Assembly (NCBI RefSeq): GCF_039851975.1
Contig: NZ_CP156660.1
Location: forward strand, 744,001-808,000
DNA: 64,000 nt
Direction: 5' to 3'
DNA from: Desulfoscipio sp. XC116
Lineage (GTDB): Bacteria > Bacillota > Desulfotomaculia > Desulfotomaculales > Desulfallaceae
Positions 1-8,902 of the stretch are shown here, piece by piece. Both the position numbers and the translations under genes were made by a program. The stretch's first letter is position 1. Every line of letters starts with the position of its first letter. A model generated the notes under the pieces. It was not told the DNA's origin, made no database searches, and worked only from the letters and a program-made list of their open reading frames with translations.

Positions 1-1257
1 GCTCAGGGTAGACAGCAAATGTTGCAATTCTTGGCCGATATCTTCGAAACCAGGATTACTGTCTTTGACAGGCAAGGAAATATTATGGGCACCTCAGCGG
101 AGCAGGAAGTGGTGCCCGGCAGCCAGGTGGATGCGAAATTTGTCAACTTGTTCAGCAAGGGTGAAACTGCGATTACCCGGGCGGCTGATCAGGAAACGGG
201 TCAGCTAATTTTTGCCGCCGTTGTCCCCATGGGTAACAACGATAATAAAGACGTTATTGAAAACGGTATCCTGCTGGAAACGAATCCGGTTAATCTTGAC
301 CATGCTTTAAACAGAATGCGTTTGTATCTGCTTATCGGAGGCATGACCATACTGGTGATTTTTATGTTTATTTCCGCTTACCTGGCCCTATCCATATCCA
401 GGCCGATTTCCCGTTTGGCTGTCACCGTGGCGGAGCTTAACCGGGGGAATTATGTTCTAAGTGTTGAGGAGCGGCCTTTGGAGGAAATTAAAGACCTTGC
501 CGGTCAGCTTAGCCACTTGGCGGTGAGGCTGCGGGAGATGCAAACCGAAAGCCGCAGGATGGAAGAAGAAAGAGCCCAGTTGTTTGCGGAGATATCACAT
601 GAGTTACGTACCCCCCTGACTGCTGTTCAGGGATTTGTTGAGGCTATTCGCGACGGTATGGTGCAGGATGAAGCTTTGCTGAACAGGTACTTGGACACGA
701 TTTACACTCAAACGATTCATATCACCAGGCTGGTAGATGATATATTGGCGTTAAGCCGCCTGGAAAGCGGCAATATCACCGTGGAAAAACTGCCGATGGA
801 CTTGATTGCCCTGGCCCAGGGTGTGGTCATATCCATGGAGGCAATGGCCGGCAGCAAGAATACCTCAATTCTGTTCGAGAAGAAAGCAGAAAACGCGGTC
901 GTGCTCGGTGATGTTGACCGAATGGAACAGATTATCAGGAATTTGCTGAGGAACGCTGTCCGGGCCACCGAGAACGGTACCGTCGGGGTTGGGGTGGAGG
1001 TCCGTCAGGGTGAAGTTGTACTGACCATTGAGGATGACGGTATTGGTATAGCCCCCGAAGACCTGCCGCACATTTGGGACAGGTTTTACCAGGTGAAGAA
1101 CCAGCGCGGCGGTTACCCGCAGGAAAAAGGGAGCGGCCTGGGGCTGGTGATTGTGAAAAAGCTGGTTCAGTTACAAGGCGGCAGCATAGATGTCACGAGT
1201 CAATTGGGGAAGGGGACGACTTTTAACATAAATTTCCCATCTTATAACCCGGAATAA
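1..1257 (+). CDS. Sensor histidine kinase, C-terminal part (5' end outside window)
   Basis: The reading frame is open from the first base, so the N-terminus, probably with a first membrane segment, lies upstream. The visible part has an extracytoplasmic stretch, a membrane segment (about nt 310-400), a HAMP linker, a HisKA domain with phospho-acceptor motif SHELRTPLTA (nt 595-624), and an HATPase_c domain with the N box (NLLRNAVRAT), G1 box (DDGIGIAPED) and G2 box (GSGLGLVIVKK). By family it autophosphorylates on His and passes phosphate to a response regulator. The partner gene should lie upstream because none follows on this strand. Domain order is that of OmpR-partner kinases; the signal is unknown. 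Confidence 0.9.
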   Translation, partial: AQGRQQMLQFLADIFETRITVFDRQGNIMGTSAEQEVVPGSQVDAKFVNLFSKGETAITRAADQETGQLIFAAVVPMGNNDNKDVIENGILLETNPVNLDHALNRMRLYLLIGGMTILVIFMFISAYLALSISRPISRLAVTVAELNRGNYVLSVEERPLEEIKDLAGQLSHLAVRLREMQTESRRMEEERAQLFAEISHELRTPLTAVQGFVEAIRDGMVQDEALLNRYLDTIYTQTIHITRLVDDILALSRLESGNITVEKLPMDLIALAQGVVISMEAMAGSKNTSILFEKKAENAVVLGDVDRMEQIIRNLLRNAVRATENGTVGVGVEVRQGEVVLTIEDDGIGIAPEDLPHIWDRFYQVKNQRGGYPQEKGSGLGLVIVKKLVQLQGGSIDVTSQLGKGTTFNINFPSYNPE

Positions 1258-1490
1258 CTGATCAGGTGGGGTCGGACCCTTTTAGTTATTAAAAATCATT
1301 AGCTCAAATTTATTTACATGGATATAAGCTGATCCGGCTATATAAGCATAAATGGCATACTGATCATGAAAAACACAATGAGTAGTGACGTAAAACCCGG
1401 ATTTTTTAATACTACTCCAATGCGGGCCAATGTTTGCGGTACTGTTCCGTTATATGGAAGATTGAATGTGAAATTGAATAGATTACTATG

Positions 1491-1535
1491 CCGGTTGGGG
1501 TGAAGAATCGCCTTAACCGGTGTTTTTATTTTTCA
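1491..1535 (+). terminator. Rho-independent terminator
   Basis: CCGGTT at 1491-1496 pairs with AACCGG at 1515-1520, with an inner GG/CC pair, and is followed by a T-rich run (TGTTTTTATTTTT). It lies about 230 nt after the kinase stop codon and separates that gene from the DUF2975 pair. The rest of 1258-1490 shows no gene. Confidence 0.55.
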
Positions 1536-1578
1536 ATTAAGAAGCATTATCAATAAAAACTTAATAAAAATTGATAAT

Positions 1579-1601
1579 AATTTATTGTAAAACAATAAAT
1601 T
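1579..1601. promoter_or_regulatory. Perfect 10-bp inverted repeat, candidate operator
   Basis: AATTTATTGT at 1579-1588 and ACAATAAATT at 1592-1601 form a perfect inverted repeat with a 3-nt spacer, 45 nt before the DUF2975 start codon. The position and the downstream Xre-family gene suggest an autoregulatory operator. Binding is inferred, not shown. Confidence 0.4.
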
Positions 1602-1645
1602 ACGTGTTAAGATCAAATTAACAATAAATAAGTGAGGTGCTTTTT

Positions 1646-2119
1646 ATGGAACGAGAAACGCTCTTTTTAAAGGTGGTTGTTATTCTTATCGGAATTCCGA
1701 TTCTTGGTTTATGTATATTTGGAGTGCCTTCGATAGCTAATGAAGCAGCGGAACATTATCCAGCTTATTTGCTATATCCCGTTTTAATCGGTATGTATGC
1801 AGCGGCGGTCCCATTTCTTTTTGCTCTGTATCGGACTTTAAAACTTTTAATCTATATTGACAAGAACAAAGCTTTCTCGGAAGTATCTATAAAGGCTTTA
1901 AAAGATATAAAATACTGTGCAGTTACAATCAGTATTTTATATGCAGGACTCATACCACTCTTATTTCCCATGGCGCAGGCAGACGATGCTCCAGGTATCG
2001 TAGCACTTGGATTGGTCATTACTTTTGCTTCAATTGTGATCGCAGTCTTTGCTGCTGTTCTTCAAAAACTATTAAAAAATGCCATAGACATAAAATCAGA
2101 AAACGATTTAACGGTCTGA
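1646..2119 (+). CDS. DUF2975 family membrane protein
   Basis: This 157-residue protein has about four hydrophobic segments (near residues 7-28, 42-64, 90-110 and 120-145) and a short charged tail, the usual plan of DUF2975 proteins. The ATG at 1646 is chosen because GAGGTG (1634-1639) sits at proper distance; a GTG at 1637 would overlap that site. The next gene, a small Cro/CI-type regulator, follows at once. DUF2975 genes are commonly paired with such regulators. The molecular function of the family is not established. Confidence 0.75.
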   Translation: MERETLFLKVVVILIGIPILGLCIFGVPSIANEAAEHYPAYLLYPVLIGMYAAAVPFLFALYRTLKLLIYIDKNKAFSEVSIKALKDIKYCAVTISILYAGLIPLLFPMAQADDAPGIVALGLVITFASIVIAVFAAVLQKLLKNAIDIKSENDLTV

Positions 2120-2129
2120 GGTGAATAAC

Positions 2130-2348
2130 ATGGCGATTATAATCAATATTGATGTAATGTTGGCTAAAAGAAAGATGAGCGTAACAGAACTTTCGGAGAG
2201 GGTTGGAATAACAATGGCTAACCTGTCTATATTAAAAAATGGAAAGGCAAAAGCAATTCGCTTATCAACTTTAGAGGCGATCTGTAAGGCTTTGGAATGT
2301 CAACCCGGAGATATTTTAGAATATAAAAGTGAAACCAAAACCAAATAA
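2130..2348 (+). CDS. Small Xre/Cro-CI family regulator (YozG-like)
   Basis: A 72-residue protein that is almost entirely one helix-turn-helix domain: the core MSVTELSERVGITMANLSIL is followed by the recognition-helix region and the family ending ALECQPGDILEY. The ATG at 2130 is preferred because GAGGTGA (2118-2124) is its ribosome site and overlaps the stop codon of the preceding gene, implying translational coupling. It probably regulates the DUF2975 operon, perhaps through the palindrome at 1579-1601. Target and effector are unknown. Confidence 0.8.
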   Translation: MAIIINIDVMLAKRKMSVTELSERVGITMANLSILKNGKAKAIRLSTLEAICKALECQPGDILEYKSETKTK

Positions 2349-2444
2349 CATTTAAGCGCGGAGGGCAAAAACCTTCCTAATGCCTTGCTAGGCGCATCTT
2401 CATTAGCCCAAGCGCCATTAATACGACAATATATTGAGGTATAT

Positions 2445-3791
2445 ATGAGAATAAAATTAATCTCCCCCAAAATGACATTAAGGCCGATGGACTCTGAGTT
2501 TAAAAGGGTTATGTCACCTTCCATTGCCTTATTAATCTTAGCTGCGTTAACTCCCAATGAACATGAAGTGTATATAGAAGATGAAAACGTCTGTAAGTTG
2601 AACTTAGAGGACAAGCCTGATTTGGTTGGAATTAGCGTAAACGTGGACACCTCTAAGCGGGCCTACGAAATCTCTAAATATTATCGCAAGCAGGGAATTA
2701 AGGTTATTTTAGGCGGGATTCACGTTAGTGCCAATCCGGATGAGGCCTTAGCTTCCGCTGACTCAGTTTGCATTGGGGAAGCGGAGGAGTTATGGGAACA
2801 AGTTTTAGCAGATGCCCAAACAGGCGATTTAAAGAAGAAATATTATAATGATAAGCCCACTAATCTAGCCAATACACCTATTCCCAAATGGAGTTTAATT
2901 AACCAATCAAAGTATTTGTACACCAACGTTGTGGTAACTAGTAGGGGATGTCCCTTCCGATGCGAGTTTTGTTATAATAGTTGTGAATACGTTCATAACA
3001 AGTTTAGAAATCGCCCCATGGCAAACGTTATTGAAGAAGTCAAAGCTTTGGGTACTAAACAGGTCATGTTTGTTGATGACAATTTTATTGGAAATATTAG
3101 CTGGACAACGGAATTCCTAAAACAAATTAAGCCACTTAATCTGAAATGGCATGCGGCAGTTTCAGTTAACTTAGTTCAGCACCTCGACCTCTTAGATGCA
3201 ATGAAGGACTCGGGATGTGAAAGTCTATTCATTGGCTTTGAGACGATTAATCAAGCTTCCATTGAAAGCGTAGGTAAATACCAAAACAATATCGAGAGTT
3301 ACGAAAAACTAATCCGGGAGATACATTCCAGGGGCATAATGGTCAATGCCAGTTTAGTATTTGGTTTTGATGCTGATGAACATACCGTATTTGAGGAGAC
3401 GTTGAATTGGCTTGTTAAAAATAAAATAGAGACGATGACAGCCCATATTTTGACTCCGTACCCGGGAACTAAGATTTATCAAAGATTGAAATCCGAAAGC
3501 CGCATAATTGATTATGAGCCAACCCACTATAACACATCTTACTCAGTCTTCTTACCCAATAAAATGACCCGGCGACAACTTTATGAAGGTTATCTAAAAA
3601 TATATAAGGACTTCTATTCAATTAAAAATATTATTAAAAGACTCCCCAATGAACGGAACCAGAGAGTTCCTTATTTATTATTTAATCTTTTCTATCGCAA
3701 ATTCGGGAAGGTAGTATCAAAAATTGCAAAAATTGGCTTGATGAATTATTTAGGCAAATTAGCGCGAAGATTATCCTATGGTATTGATTAA
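2445..3791 (+). CDS. B12-binding-type radical SAM protein
   Basis: The 448-residue protein has an N-terminal Rossmann-like domain of the cobalamin-binding type (about 1-130), then a radical SAM core with RGCPFRCEFCYN, the CxxxCxxC site for the [4Fe-4S] cluster, near residue 165. GIHVSANPDEAL and GEAEELW are typical of the P-methylase/BchE-like class, which carries out methylations, cyclisations or other radical chemistry. The B12 domain lacks an obvious DxHxxG motif, so cobalamin binding is uncertain. ATG 2445 is chosen because GAGG at 2436-2439 precedes it. It stands alone, so the substrate cannot be guessed. Its base composition is AT-richer than neighbours, which may indicate transfer. Confidence 0.8.
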   Translation: MRIKLISPKMTLRPMDSEFKRVMSPSIALLILAALTPNEHEVYIEDENVCKLNLEDKPDLVGISVNVDTSKRAYEISKYYRKQGIKVILGGIHVSANPDEALASADSVCIGEAEELWEQVLADAQTGDLKKKYYNDKPTNLANTPIPKWSLINQSKYLYTNVVVTSRGCPFRCEFCYNSCEYVHNKFRNRPMANVIEEVKALGTKQVMFVDDNFIGNISWTTEFLKQIKPLNLKWHAAVSVNLVQHLDLLDAMKDSGCESLFIGFETINQASIESVGKYQNNIESYEKLIREIHSRGIMVNASLVFGFDADEHTVFEETLNWLVKNKIETMTAHILTPYPGTKIYQRLKSESRIIDYEPTHYNTSYSVFLPNKMTRRQLYEGYLKIYKDFYSIKNIIKRLPNERNQRVPYLLFNLFYRKFGKVVSKIAKIGLMNYLGKLARRLSYGID

Positions 3792-3830
3792 GCGGGGATA
3801 TTTAAACCCTTCGCTATTGGAATATTGTTA

Positions 3831-3884
3831 GCGATATTATGAAAGCCTCTCGTAATATCGCTTTGGTTTTCCGGAGAGCGATAT
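3831..3884. repeat. Nested palindromic hairpin repeat (copy 1)
   Basis: GCGATATTAT (3831-3840) pairs with GTAATATCGC (3852-3861, one G-T pair), and ATATCGCT (3855-3862) pairs with AGCGATAT (3877-3884) around a TTGGTTTTCCGG centre. A related hairpin with compensating changes lies at 53222-53255. The remainder of 3885-4159 contains no gene that I can support. Confidence 0.5.
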
Positions 3885-4159
3885 ACACAATATCAGGCTA
3901 AGGATATAAATATTTTGATTAGATAACCTTTCAATAGCTTACATGTATATTCAGCCAAACCACAGGACAGCGCAACCCGGTGTTCTGACGAAACAACGGT
4001 TTCCAACAACCTCCTCCGGGCAAATCGTTTGCGCAACTCTGCGGTACGCACGGTAACCGTTTCATCGGTCAAACTTTATAATATCTTCCGCGCTTGAATA
4101 ACAAGACTAAGGTTATCCCTTTTATAATACCATAGTGATTTCTCGCTTTCGCCTGGCCT

Positions 4160-5572
4160 CTAAAAGGTGATTGTGAAGAGGGTTCCCATACCGGTGTTCT
4201 GAGCTTCAATTCTGCCGCGGTGCTGCTCAATAACTGACTTTACAATGGAAAGCCCTATACCGTACTTACCCCCGCTACCTTTGTAAAAACGGTCAAAAAT
4301 ATGCGGCAGATCTTGGTTCGATATGCCTTCACCATCATCGGCTACCGCAATGGTTATCCTGCCGTTGGCCTGACGACATGCAAGTATGATTTCGGTTCTT
4401 GCATATCTGATTGCGTTCGATATGAGATTGGAAAAGGCGCGGGATATGTGCTTTTCGTCGCAGCACATATTTACCGGCTGATCATCAAACTCAAAAACGA
4501 ATTGGATATTTCGCTCCGCTGCCAAGCTTCTTTGACGCTCCACACAGTTGGAGAGCAGCTCGCGCAAATCATATTCCTCAATTTTACTGTCTGTCGTTAT
4601 GCTGTCGATACGCGAGAGGTAAAGCAAATCCTCAACCATCTTTCTTAGCCGATCGGTTTCGCTTATGATCACCCTGCTTGATTTTTCGGGGTCCAGAATC
4701 CTCTGCTTGATGCCTTCAGCATTGCACTTGATGGCTTGCAGCGGAGTTCTAAGCTCGTGCGATACATTTTGAAAGAATTGTTTCTGTTCCTTGTCGTAGG
4801 CATCAAGCTGGACCGCCGCTTTGTTCATGCTCTCGGCCAGCTCCGCCAGCTCTATATCGCTATAATCAAAGGTGTTCCTCGAAAAATTCCCTTTGCCGAT
4901 TCGCACGGCGAACCGCGTAAGCTCCCTAACGGGTTTGGCAATTAAACCGGACAAAAAGATAGAGATCGTCGCAGCCAGAATCCCGGCTATACCCATAACT
5001 GCCAGAAGCACAATATTGATACGGCCCGCAAAGGATTTGATCGCCGTCATATCTATATAGTACACCAAATAGGATACGCCGCCCAACGGGTTTGGCGGCA
5101 TTTTCGCCGACATAAAATAGTACTCCCGTTCGGAGGCTTTTACCCGTGTGATTTGGTTGCTTTGCAGGTTTACTTGCTCATGCTTCAGCTGTGCGGCTAA
5201 AGCATTTATTTCATCATAATTCCGCATAAAAGACATGCTCGAATTGGGGAAGATGAGTTCATAGCTATCCGAGACAACCATTACCTCGGCCTTGTCCGCT
5301 GGGCCTCCCGGCAGCCTTCGCATATCGGGGATGAATTCAGGCCCCGGCACTGGCGGAGGTTGCCCGCCCGGCGTGAGTTTTGGCGGGATCGCTCCATCAT
5401 GCACCAGTTGCCTTGCATCTTTAAGTTGCTCGTTTACACTGTTCTTGATATATTCTCCTACCAGCAGGTTAAAAACGGCCAGGACCATTAAAAAAATAGC
5501 TGCGATAAGTGACAGCATTATAACGAATATCCTTGTGCGGATGCTTATCTTACGCCCGCTGATGTTACTCAC
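4160..5572 (-). CDS. Sensor histidine kinase of the CotH/VTC operon
   Basis: A 470-residue transmembrane kinase: TM1 about residues 13-38, a Pro-rich extracytoplasmic sensor region of about 140 residues, TM2 about 187-211, HAMP, HisKA with SHELRTPLQA (His near 272), and HATPase_c with NLISNAIRYA, DDGEGISNQD and GIGLSIVKSV. The start is taken as GTG at 5572, because AAGGAG lies upstream and the start overlaps the end of the response regulator gene by 8 nt; a TTG at 5602 is also in frame but lacks a good site. It is the last gene of the five-gene operon and is expected to phosphorylate the adjacent regulator. Confidence 0.9.
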   Translation of the reverse strand: MSNISGRKISIRTRIFVIMLSLIAAIFLMVLAVFNLLVGEYIKNSVNEQLKDARQLVHDGAIPPKLTPGGQPPPVPGPEFIPDMRRLPGGPADKAEVMVVSDSYELIFPNSSMSFMRNYDEINALAAQLKHEQVNLQSNQITRVKASEREYYFMSAKMPPNPLGGVSYLVYYIDMTAIKSFAGRINIVLLAVMGIAGILAATISIFLSGLIAKPVRELTRFAVRIGKGNFSRNTFDYSDIELAELAESMNKAAVQLDAYDKEQKQFFQNVSHELRTPLQAIKCNAEGIKQRILDPEKSSRVIISETDRLRKMVEDLLYLSRIDSITTDSKIEEYDLRELLSNCVERQRSLAAERNIQFVFEFDDQPVNMCCDEKHISRAFSNLISNAIRYARTEIILACRQANGRITIAVADDGEGISNQDLPHIFDRFYKGSGGKYGIGLSIVKSVIEQHRGRIEAQNTGMGTLFTITF

Positions 5573-6263
5573 CGGCTTCACGCTCCTTGAGGCGAAAGCC
5601 AAAGCCCCATACCGTGTCGATCACCGTCCTACTGCCCGATAGTTTCTTGCGCAACCTTCTCACGGCATCATCCGCCGCTCGGGTTTCCACCTCGCTATTG
5701 TAGCCCCATATTTTACTGAGCAGCTCGTCCCTAGATATTGCCCTGTCTTTGTTTTCGATGAGGTAGCATAAGAGACTGTACTCGTTTGGCGTAAGCTCCA
5801 ATGGAGCACCGCCGAGCACCGCGGTCTTGTGGTTCAAGTTGATTTGAATGTCGGCATAGGCAAGGACACTCGGAGAAGAATTGTCCTGACCTTTATCAAA
5901 TTCTATCCTGCGAAAGATCGCCTTAACCCGCATAACCAGAGATAGAGCGGAAAAGGGCTTGGTAAAATAATCATCACTGCCGAGGTTTATCCCGGTAGCG
6001 TAATCTATGTCGCTATCACGTGCTGTGAGCATGATTATGGGTACCGTGTTTATTCCGCGCAATTTTGAACATATAGTAAAACCGTTGGATCCCGGCATCA
6101 TAACGTCAAGAATTACAAGATCGCATGGATCTTCTTTAAAAGCGGCAAGAAGCTTATCACCGTTTTCAAAAGCGGTGACACGGTACCCTTCACTTTCCAG
6201 AAAAGATTTAATCACGTCACGTATGCTTTGTTCGTCATCTGCAATATATATATCCTTAGGCAT
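5565..6263 (-). CDS. OmpR/PhoB-family response regulator
   Basis: A 232-residue regulator. The receiver domain (1-120) shows the acidic pair in YIADDEQ, the phospho-acceptor Asp in LVILDVMMPG and the Lys in DYFTKPFS. The C-terminal winged helix (about 130-230) carries LTPNEYSLLCYLIENKDRAI and the ending VWGFGFRLK. A GGGGGG ribosome site precedes ATG 6263. It lies 58 nt after the CotH gene and overlaps the kinase gene, so it is probably co-transcribed with the polyphosphate/CotH genes and may autoregulate them. Confidence 0.93.
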   Translation of the reverse strand: MPKDIYIADDEQSIRDVIKSFLESEGYRVTAFENGDKLLAAFKEDPCDLVILDVMMPGSNGFTICSKLRGINTVPIIMLTARDSDIDYATGINLGSDDYFTKPFSALSLVMRVKAIFRRIEFDKGQDNSSPSVLAYADIQINLNHKTAVLGGAPLELTPNEYSLLCYLIENKDRAISRDELLSKIWGYNSEVETRAADDAVRRLRKKLSGSRTVIDTVWGFGFRLKEREAGE

Positions 6264-6321
6264 GGCTGCATTCCCCCCTACTTCTTTTCATTTTAAACAA
6301 AGTATTGGGAATTAGCCAGCT

Positions 6322-8172
6322 CTAATATCTTCTGCGTTTGAACAATAAGGCGATGGCTAGCCCCACTGCAATAAGCACCCCCGATACTGCCAGCAGCCCG
6401 GTTAATGCATTTCTGTCAATGGATGATTGCTGCGGCCTGCCCATACCCATGGGGCGATTACCGGCGGCACCTTCCGGCGGGCGCATCCCGCCAAACATTA
6501 TTTGATCCTGGCTGCGGGCCATCATTTCGAGCATATCATCGGGAATGCCCAGTCCTTCGGCTTTTTTACGCAGCTCTTCGGTGAGTTCACCTGCCTGCCT
6601 GATTTCCTGTCCAAGCGTCTCTACGGCTTTCATGTCCACACCCTGCAGTGGCAGCGGCATCTCGCCGGGCTGTCTCTCTCCGTTTTCTTGCTTCCTTATA
6701 TCAATATTCCCGCCGGACTGTTGACCGGGCGGCCCCGCGGCATGATTATCGGGCATTTCGCCCACAGGTGCGCCTCTACCCATGCCCGTTCCGTTGCCGT
6801 CATTGGTGGAAGGTATTTCCCCTCTGAGTTGCCTTTGGATTGAATCGGATACGTCGGCAGCAAGCTTCAGGATACCGGGGGTATTGTTGCCAAAACCCCG
6901 TGCCCCGCCATTACGGGTGGGATCTTCATCTTCTTTTTTCTGCCGGCCCGCTATCACTCCCGCCGTTTCTTTATCTTCCAAAGCGTTGCCGGGATCAGTG
7001 CCGGAAATGCTTTGCTCAAACTGTTCATAGGTAAAAAAGGCCGTGGGATCGGTCCTGACATATTCGGAAATAAGCTCGTACAGCCGGTCGGTTTCCGCCT
7101 CCAAATAGCCGCCGCTTAAATACTTGGCGGCGACTTGTTCCAGATAGGCGTGATAGGCTTGCAAATACTTTTCGTTTGCTAATAACTTGGCTATTAGAGG
7201 CCTGTCGGCAAGCGCCCCCTGGGTCGGTTCGTCGATATATATCCTGGAAGTATCACCGCCGAAGCCGAACCCTCCAAAGGACATGTTCAAGTCCCACGGG
7301 AGTATTGTAAACACGCCGTTTTGCTCATAAAGATAGTAATTATGGCCAAAGTTGCCCAGATAGCTGTCGAAGTTGACCAAGGCCGTACTTACGGCAATAT
7401 ATTTTAGTGCCGCGTCGACGTCGAGGTATTTTTCAATGTCACCGCCGTTATTCAACACCTCAAGCATTTTGGTCAGCTTGGACCAATCGGCATTCTTTAG
7501 TGTACTTTTCACCTCCAGGCCTGAATAGTCTGATGGGCTGTCACCGCTATATTTAAGGGTATTACCTACGGATTTATACAGGTCCCCGGTGATCTCCCCG
7601 AAATTCCTTTCCAGATACGGCTCCAATATGCTCTCCACCGCCAAGTAAAGCCCGAAATACTCGCCATTTACGGATACCGCGGCATAGGAGAAGGCCGGAA
7701 CGGCTACCCCCATTTCCTCAAAAATCTGATAGGAGAGATATTCCCGCATATAAGAGGGATCAGAAAAGCAATTGTTTAAGTTTAACTGGGTCAGCCCCGC
7801 CATAGTTTGGTTTTCAACTAAGTCATTGAAATTTATCTTAAAGCTGTACCGGTTGCTGTCGCTGCCGGCAACCGAGCTGAGACTGGAATTGCCCTTGGGT
7901 CTTATTCTCACCGACGGATAGACATCGTCGTTTATAGTAACCGTGGCTCTCACAAATTCCTCCGCAGTGGAGTTGTCCATTATATGGTTCCAATCAGTCT
8001 CATCAACTTGAATGTTTATTTGCATGACTTTGTCCCTTTGCAAGTACTTGGTTACATATTCATCTCCATAGACCTTAACGGCGCCGGTACCGAATACTGT
8101 AAAGGCACCAATAAACAGGGCTGCAAAAACTACCAGCATCAGGGATAGTAATATTAGTTTGGTGTTTGTCAT
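6322..8172 (-). CDS. CotH-like kinase domain membrane protein
   Basis: This 616-residue protein has an N-terminal hydrophobic anchor (about 5-30), a CotH kinase-fold domain (about 45-400), a long low-complexity Gly/Met/Pro/Gln-rich stretch (about 400-585) and a C-terminal membrane segment before KRRRY. Family motifs include RPKGNSSLSS, GDLYKSVGNT and the catalytic-loop-like NFGHNYYLYE followed by ILPWDLNMSFG. CotH of Bacillus is an atypical kinase that phosphorylates spore-coat proteins; the substrate here is unknown. ATG 8172 has AAGGAG at good distance; the ATG at 8178 is too close. The gene lies 14 nt from the DUF4956 gene in the same operon. It is probably displayed outside the membrane. 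Confidence 0.88.
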   Translation of the reverse strand: MTNTKLILLSLMLVVFAALFIGAFTVFGTGAVKVYGDEYVTKYLQRDKVMQINIQVDETDWNHIMDNSTAEEFVRATVTINDDVYPSVRIRPKGNSSLSSVAGSDSNRYSFKINFNDLVENQTMAGLTQLNLNNCFSDPSYMREYLSYQIFEEMGVAVPAFSYAAVSVNGEYFGLYLAVESILEPYLERNFGEITGDLYKSVGNTLKYSGDSPSDYSGLEVKSTLKNADWSKLTKMLEVLNNGGDIEKYLDVDAALKYIAVSTALVNFDSYLGNFGHNYYLYEQNGVFTILPWDLNMSFGGFGFGGDTSRIYIDEPTQGALADRPLIAKLLANEKYLQAYHAYLEQVAAKYLSGGYLEAETDRLYELISEYVRTDPTAFFTYEQFEQSISGTDPGNALEDKETAGVIAGRQKKEDEDPTRNGGARGFGNNTPGILKLAADVSDSIQRQLRGEIPSTNDGNGTGMGRGAPVGEMPDNHAAGPPGQQSGGNIDIRKQENGERQPGEMPLPLQGVDMKAVETLGQEIRQAGELTEELRKKAEGLGIPDDMLEMMARSQDQIMFGGMRPPEGAAGNRPMGMGRPQQSSIDRNALTGLLAVSGVLIAVGLAIALLFKRRRY

Positions 8173-8186
8173 AACCATCCGCTCCT

Positions 8187-8867
8187 TTAGGATGCGTATT
8201 CTCCGTTAAAGCTTACCAGAGCGGAGTTTGTAATGCCTGGTATGGCCGACAGCTGGTTAATAAACTCTGTCTCCCTGTTCTTTAAGCGTATCTCATATAC
8301 CAGCTCAATACCTTTTTCCGCGGTAATGGTTTTAGACTTTACGCGGTATTTGGAGAATACTTTTTTCATGAGGTCCACGGCACTGCCTTCAGCGCTTTCG
8401 TCCGCGCAGTTGATGATCACAATGTAGGGTGTTTCAATCACATTCCGGCTGACAAAGGCGATAAGTATAATGCCGATAATTACCGAGCCCAGCACGGCCA
8501 GGGGTATCAGGCCGGCGCCAATGACTATACCTGTAACTATGGACCAAAACAAAAACACTAGATCCATCGGATCCTTAATAGGGGTGCGGAAGCGAACGAT
8601 GGACAGTGCGCCCACCATGCCCAGAGCGATGATTACATTGGAGGTAATGGCCAGAATAACCAAGGTGGTCAGCATGGTCAGCAGCACAAGCGAGATATTG
8701 AATGCCCGTGAATACATTACACCGCCAAAAGTCTTCTTGTAAACGAGGTATATGAACATGCTTACCAGGAAAGCGGCTGTTATGGCCAGAATCGCATCGG
8801 TGAAAGAAAAACCGGATACCTTTTCCAGAAAATTAGTGTTAAAAATATCGTTAAAGTTGAATTTCAT
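8187..8867 (-). CDS. DUF4956 domain membrane protein
   Basis: A 226-residue protein with about four membrane helices (near 25-45, 55-80, 105-125 and 128-145) and a soluble C-terminal domain of about 75 residues resembling an ACT-like fold. The signature around GALSIVRFRTPIKDPMDLVF is typical of DUF4956 proteins, which are widely found beside VTC-domain and CotH genes. No biochemical role is established. Placed between these two genes here, it may couple polyphosphate synthesis to the membrane or to export; that is inference. Confidence 0.85.
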   Translation of the reverse strand: MKFNFNDIFNTNFLEKVSGFSFTDAILAITAAFLVSMFIYLVYKKTFGGVMYSRAFNISLVLLTMLTTLVILAITSNVIIALGMVGALSIVRFRTPIKDPMDLVFLFWSIVTGIVIGAGLIPLAVLGSVIIGIILIAFVSRNVIETPYIVIINCADESAEGSAVDLMKKVFSKYRVKSKTITAEKGIELVYEIRLKNRETEFINQLSAIPGITNSALVSFNGEYAS

Positions 8868-8902
8868 ATTAACCCACTCCCTTTAATGCCTAGTTACAGT
8901 GC

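Noticed and set aside
3960-4080. Possible short gene on the minus strand before the sensor kinase end
   Set aside because: Codons such as VRTAELRKRFARRR can be read, but there is no start, ribosome site or recognisable family.
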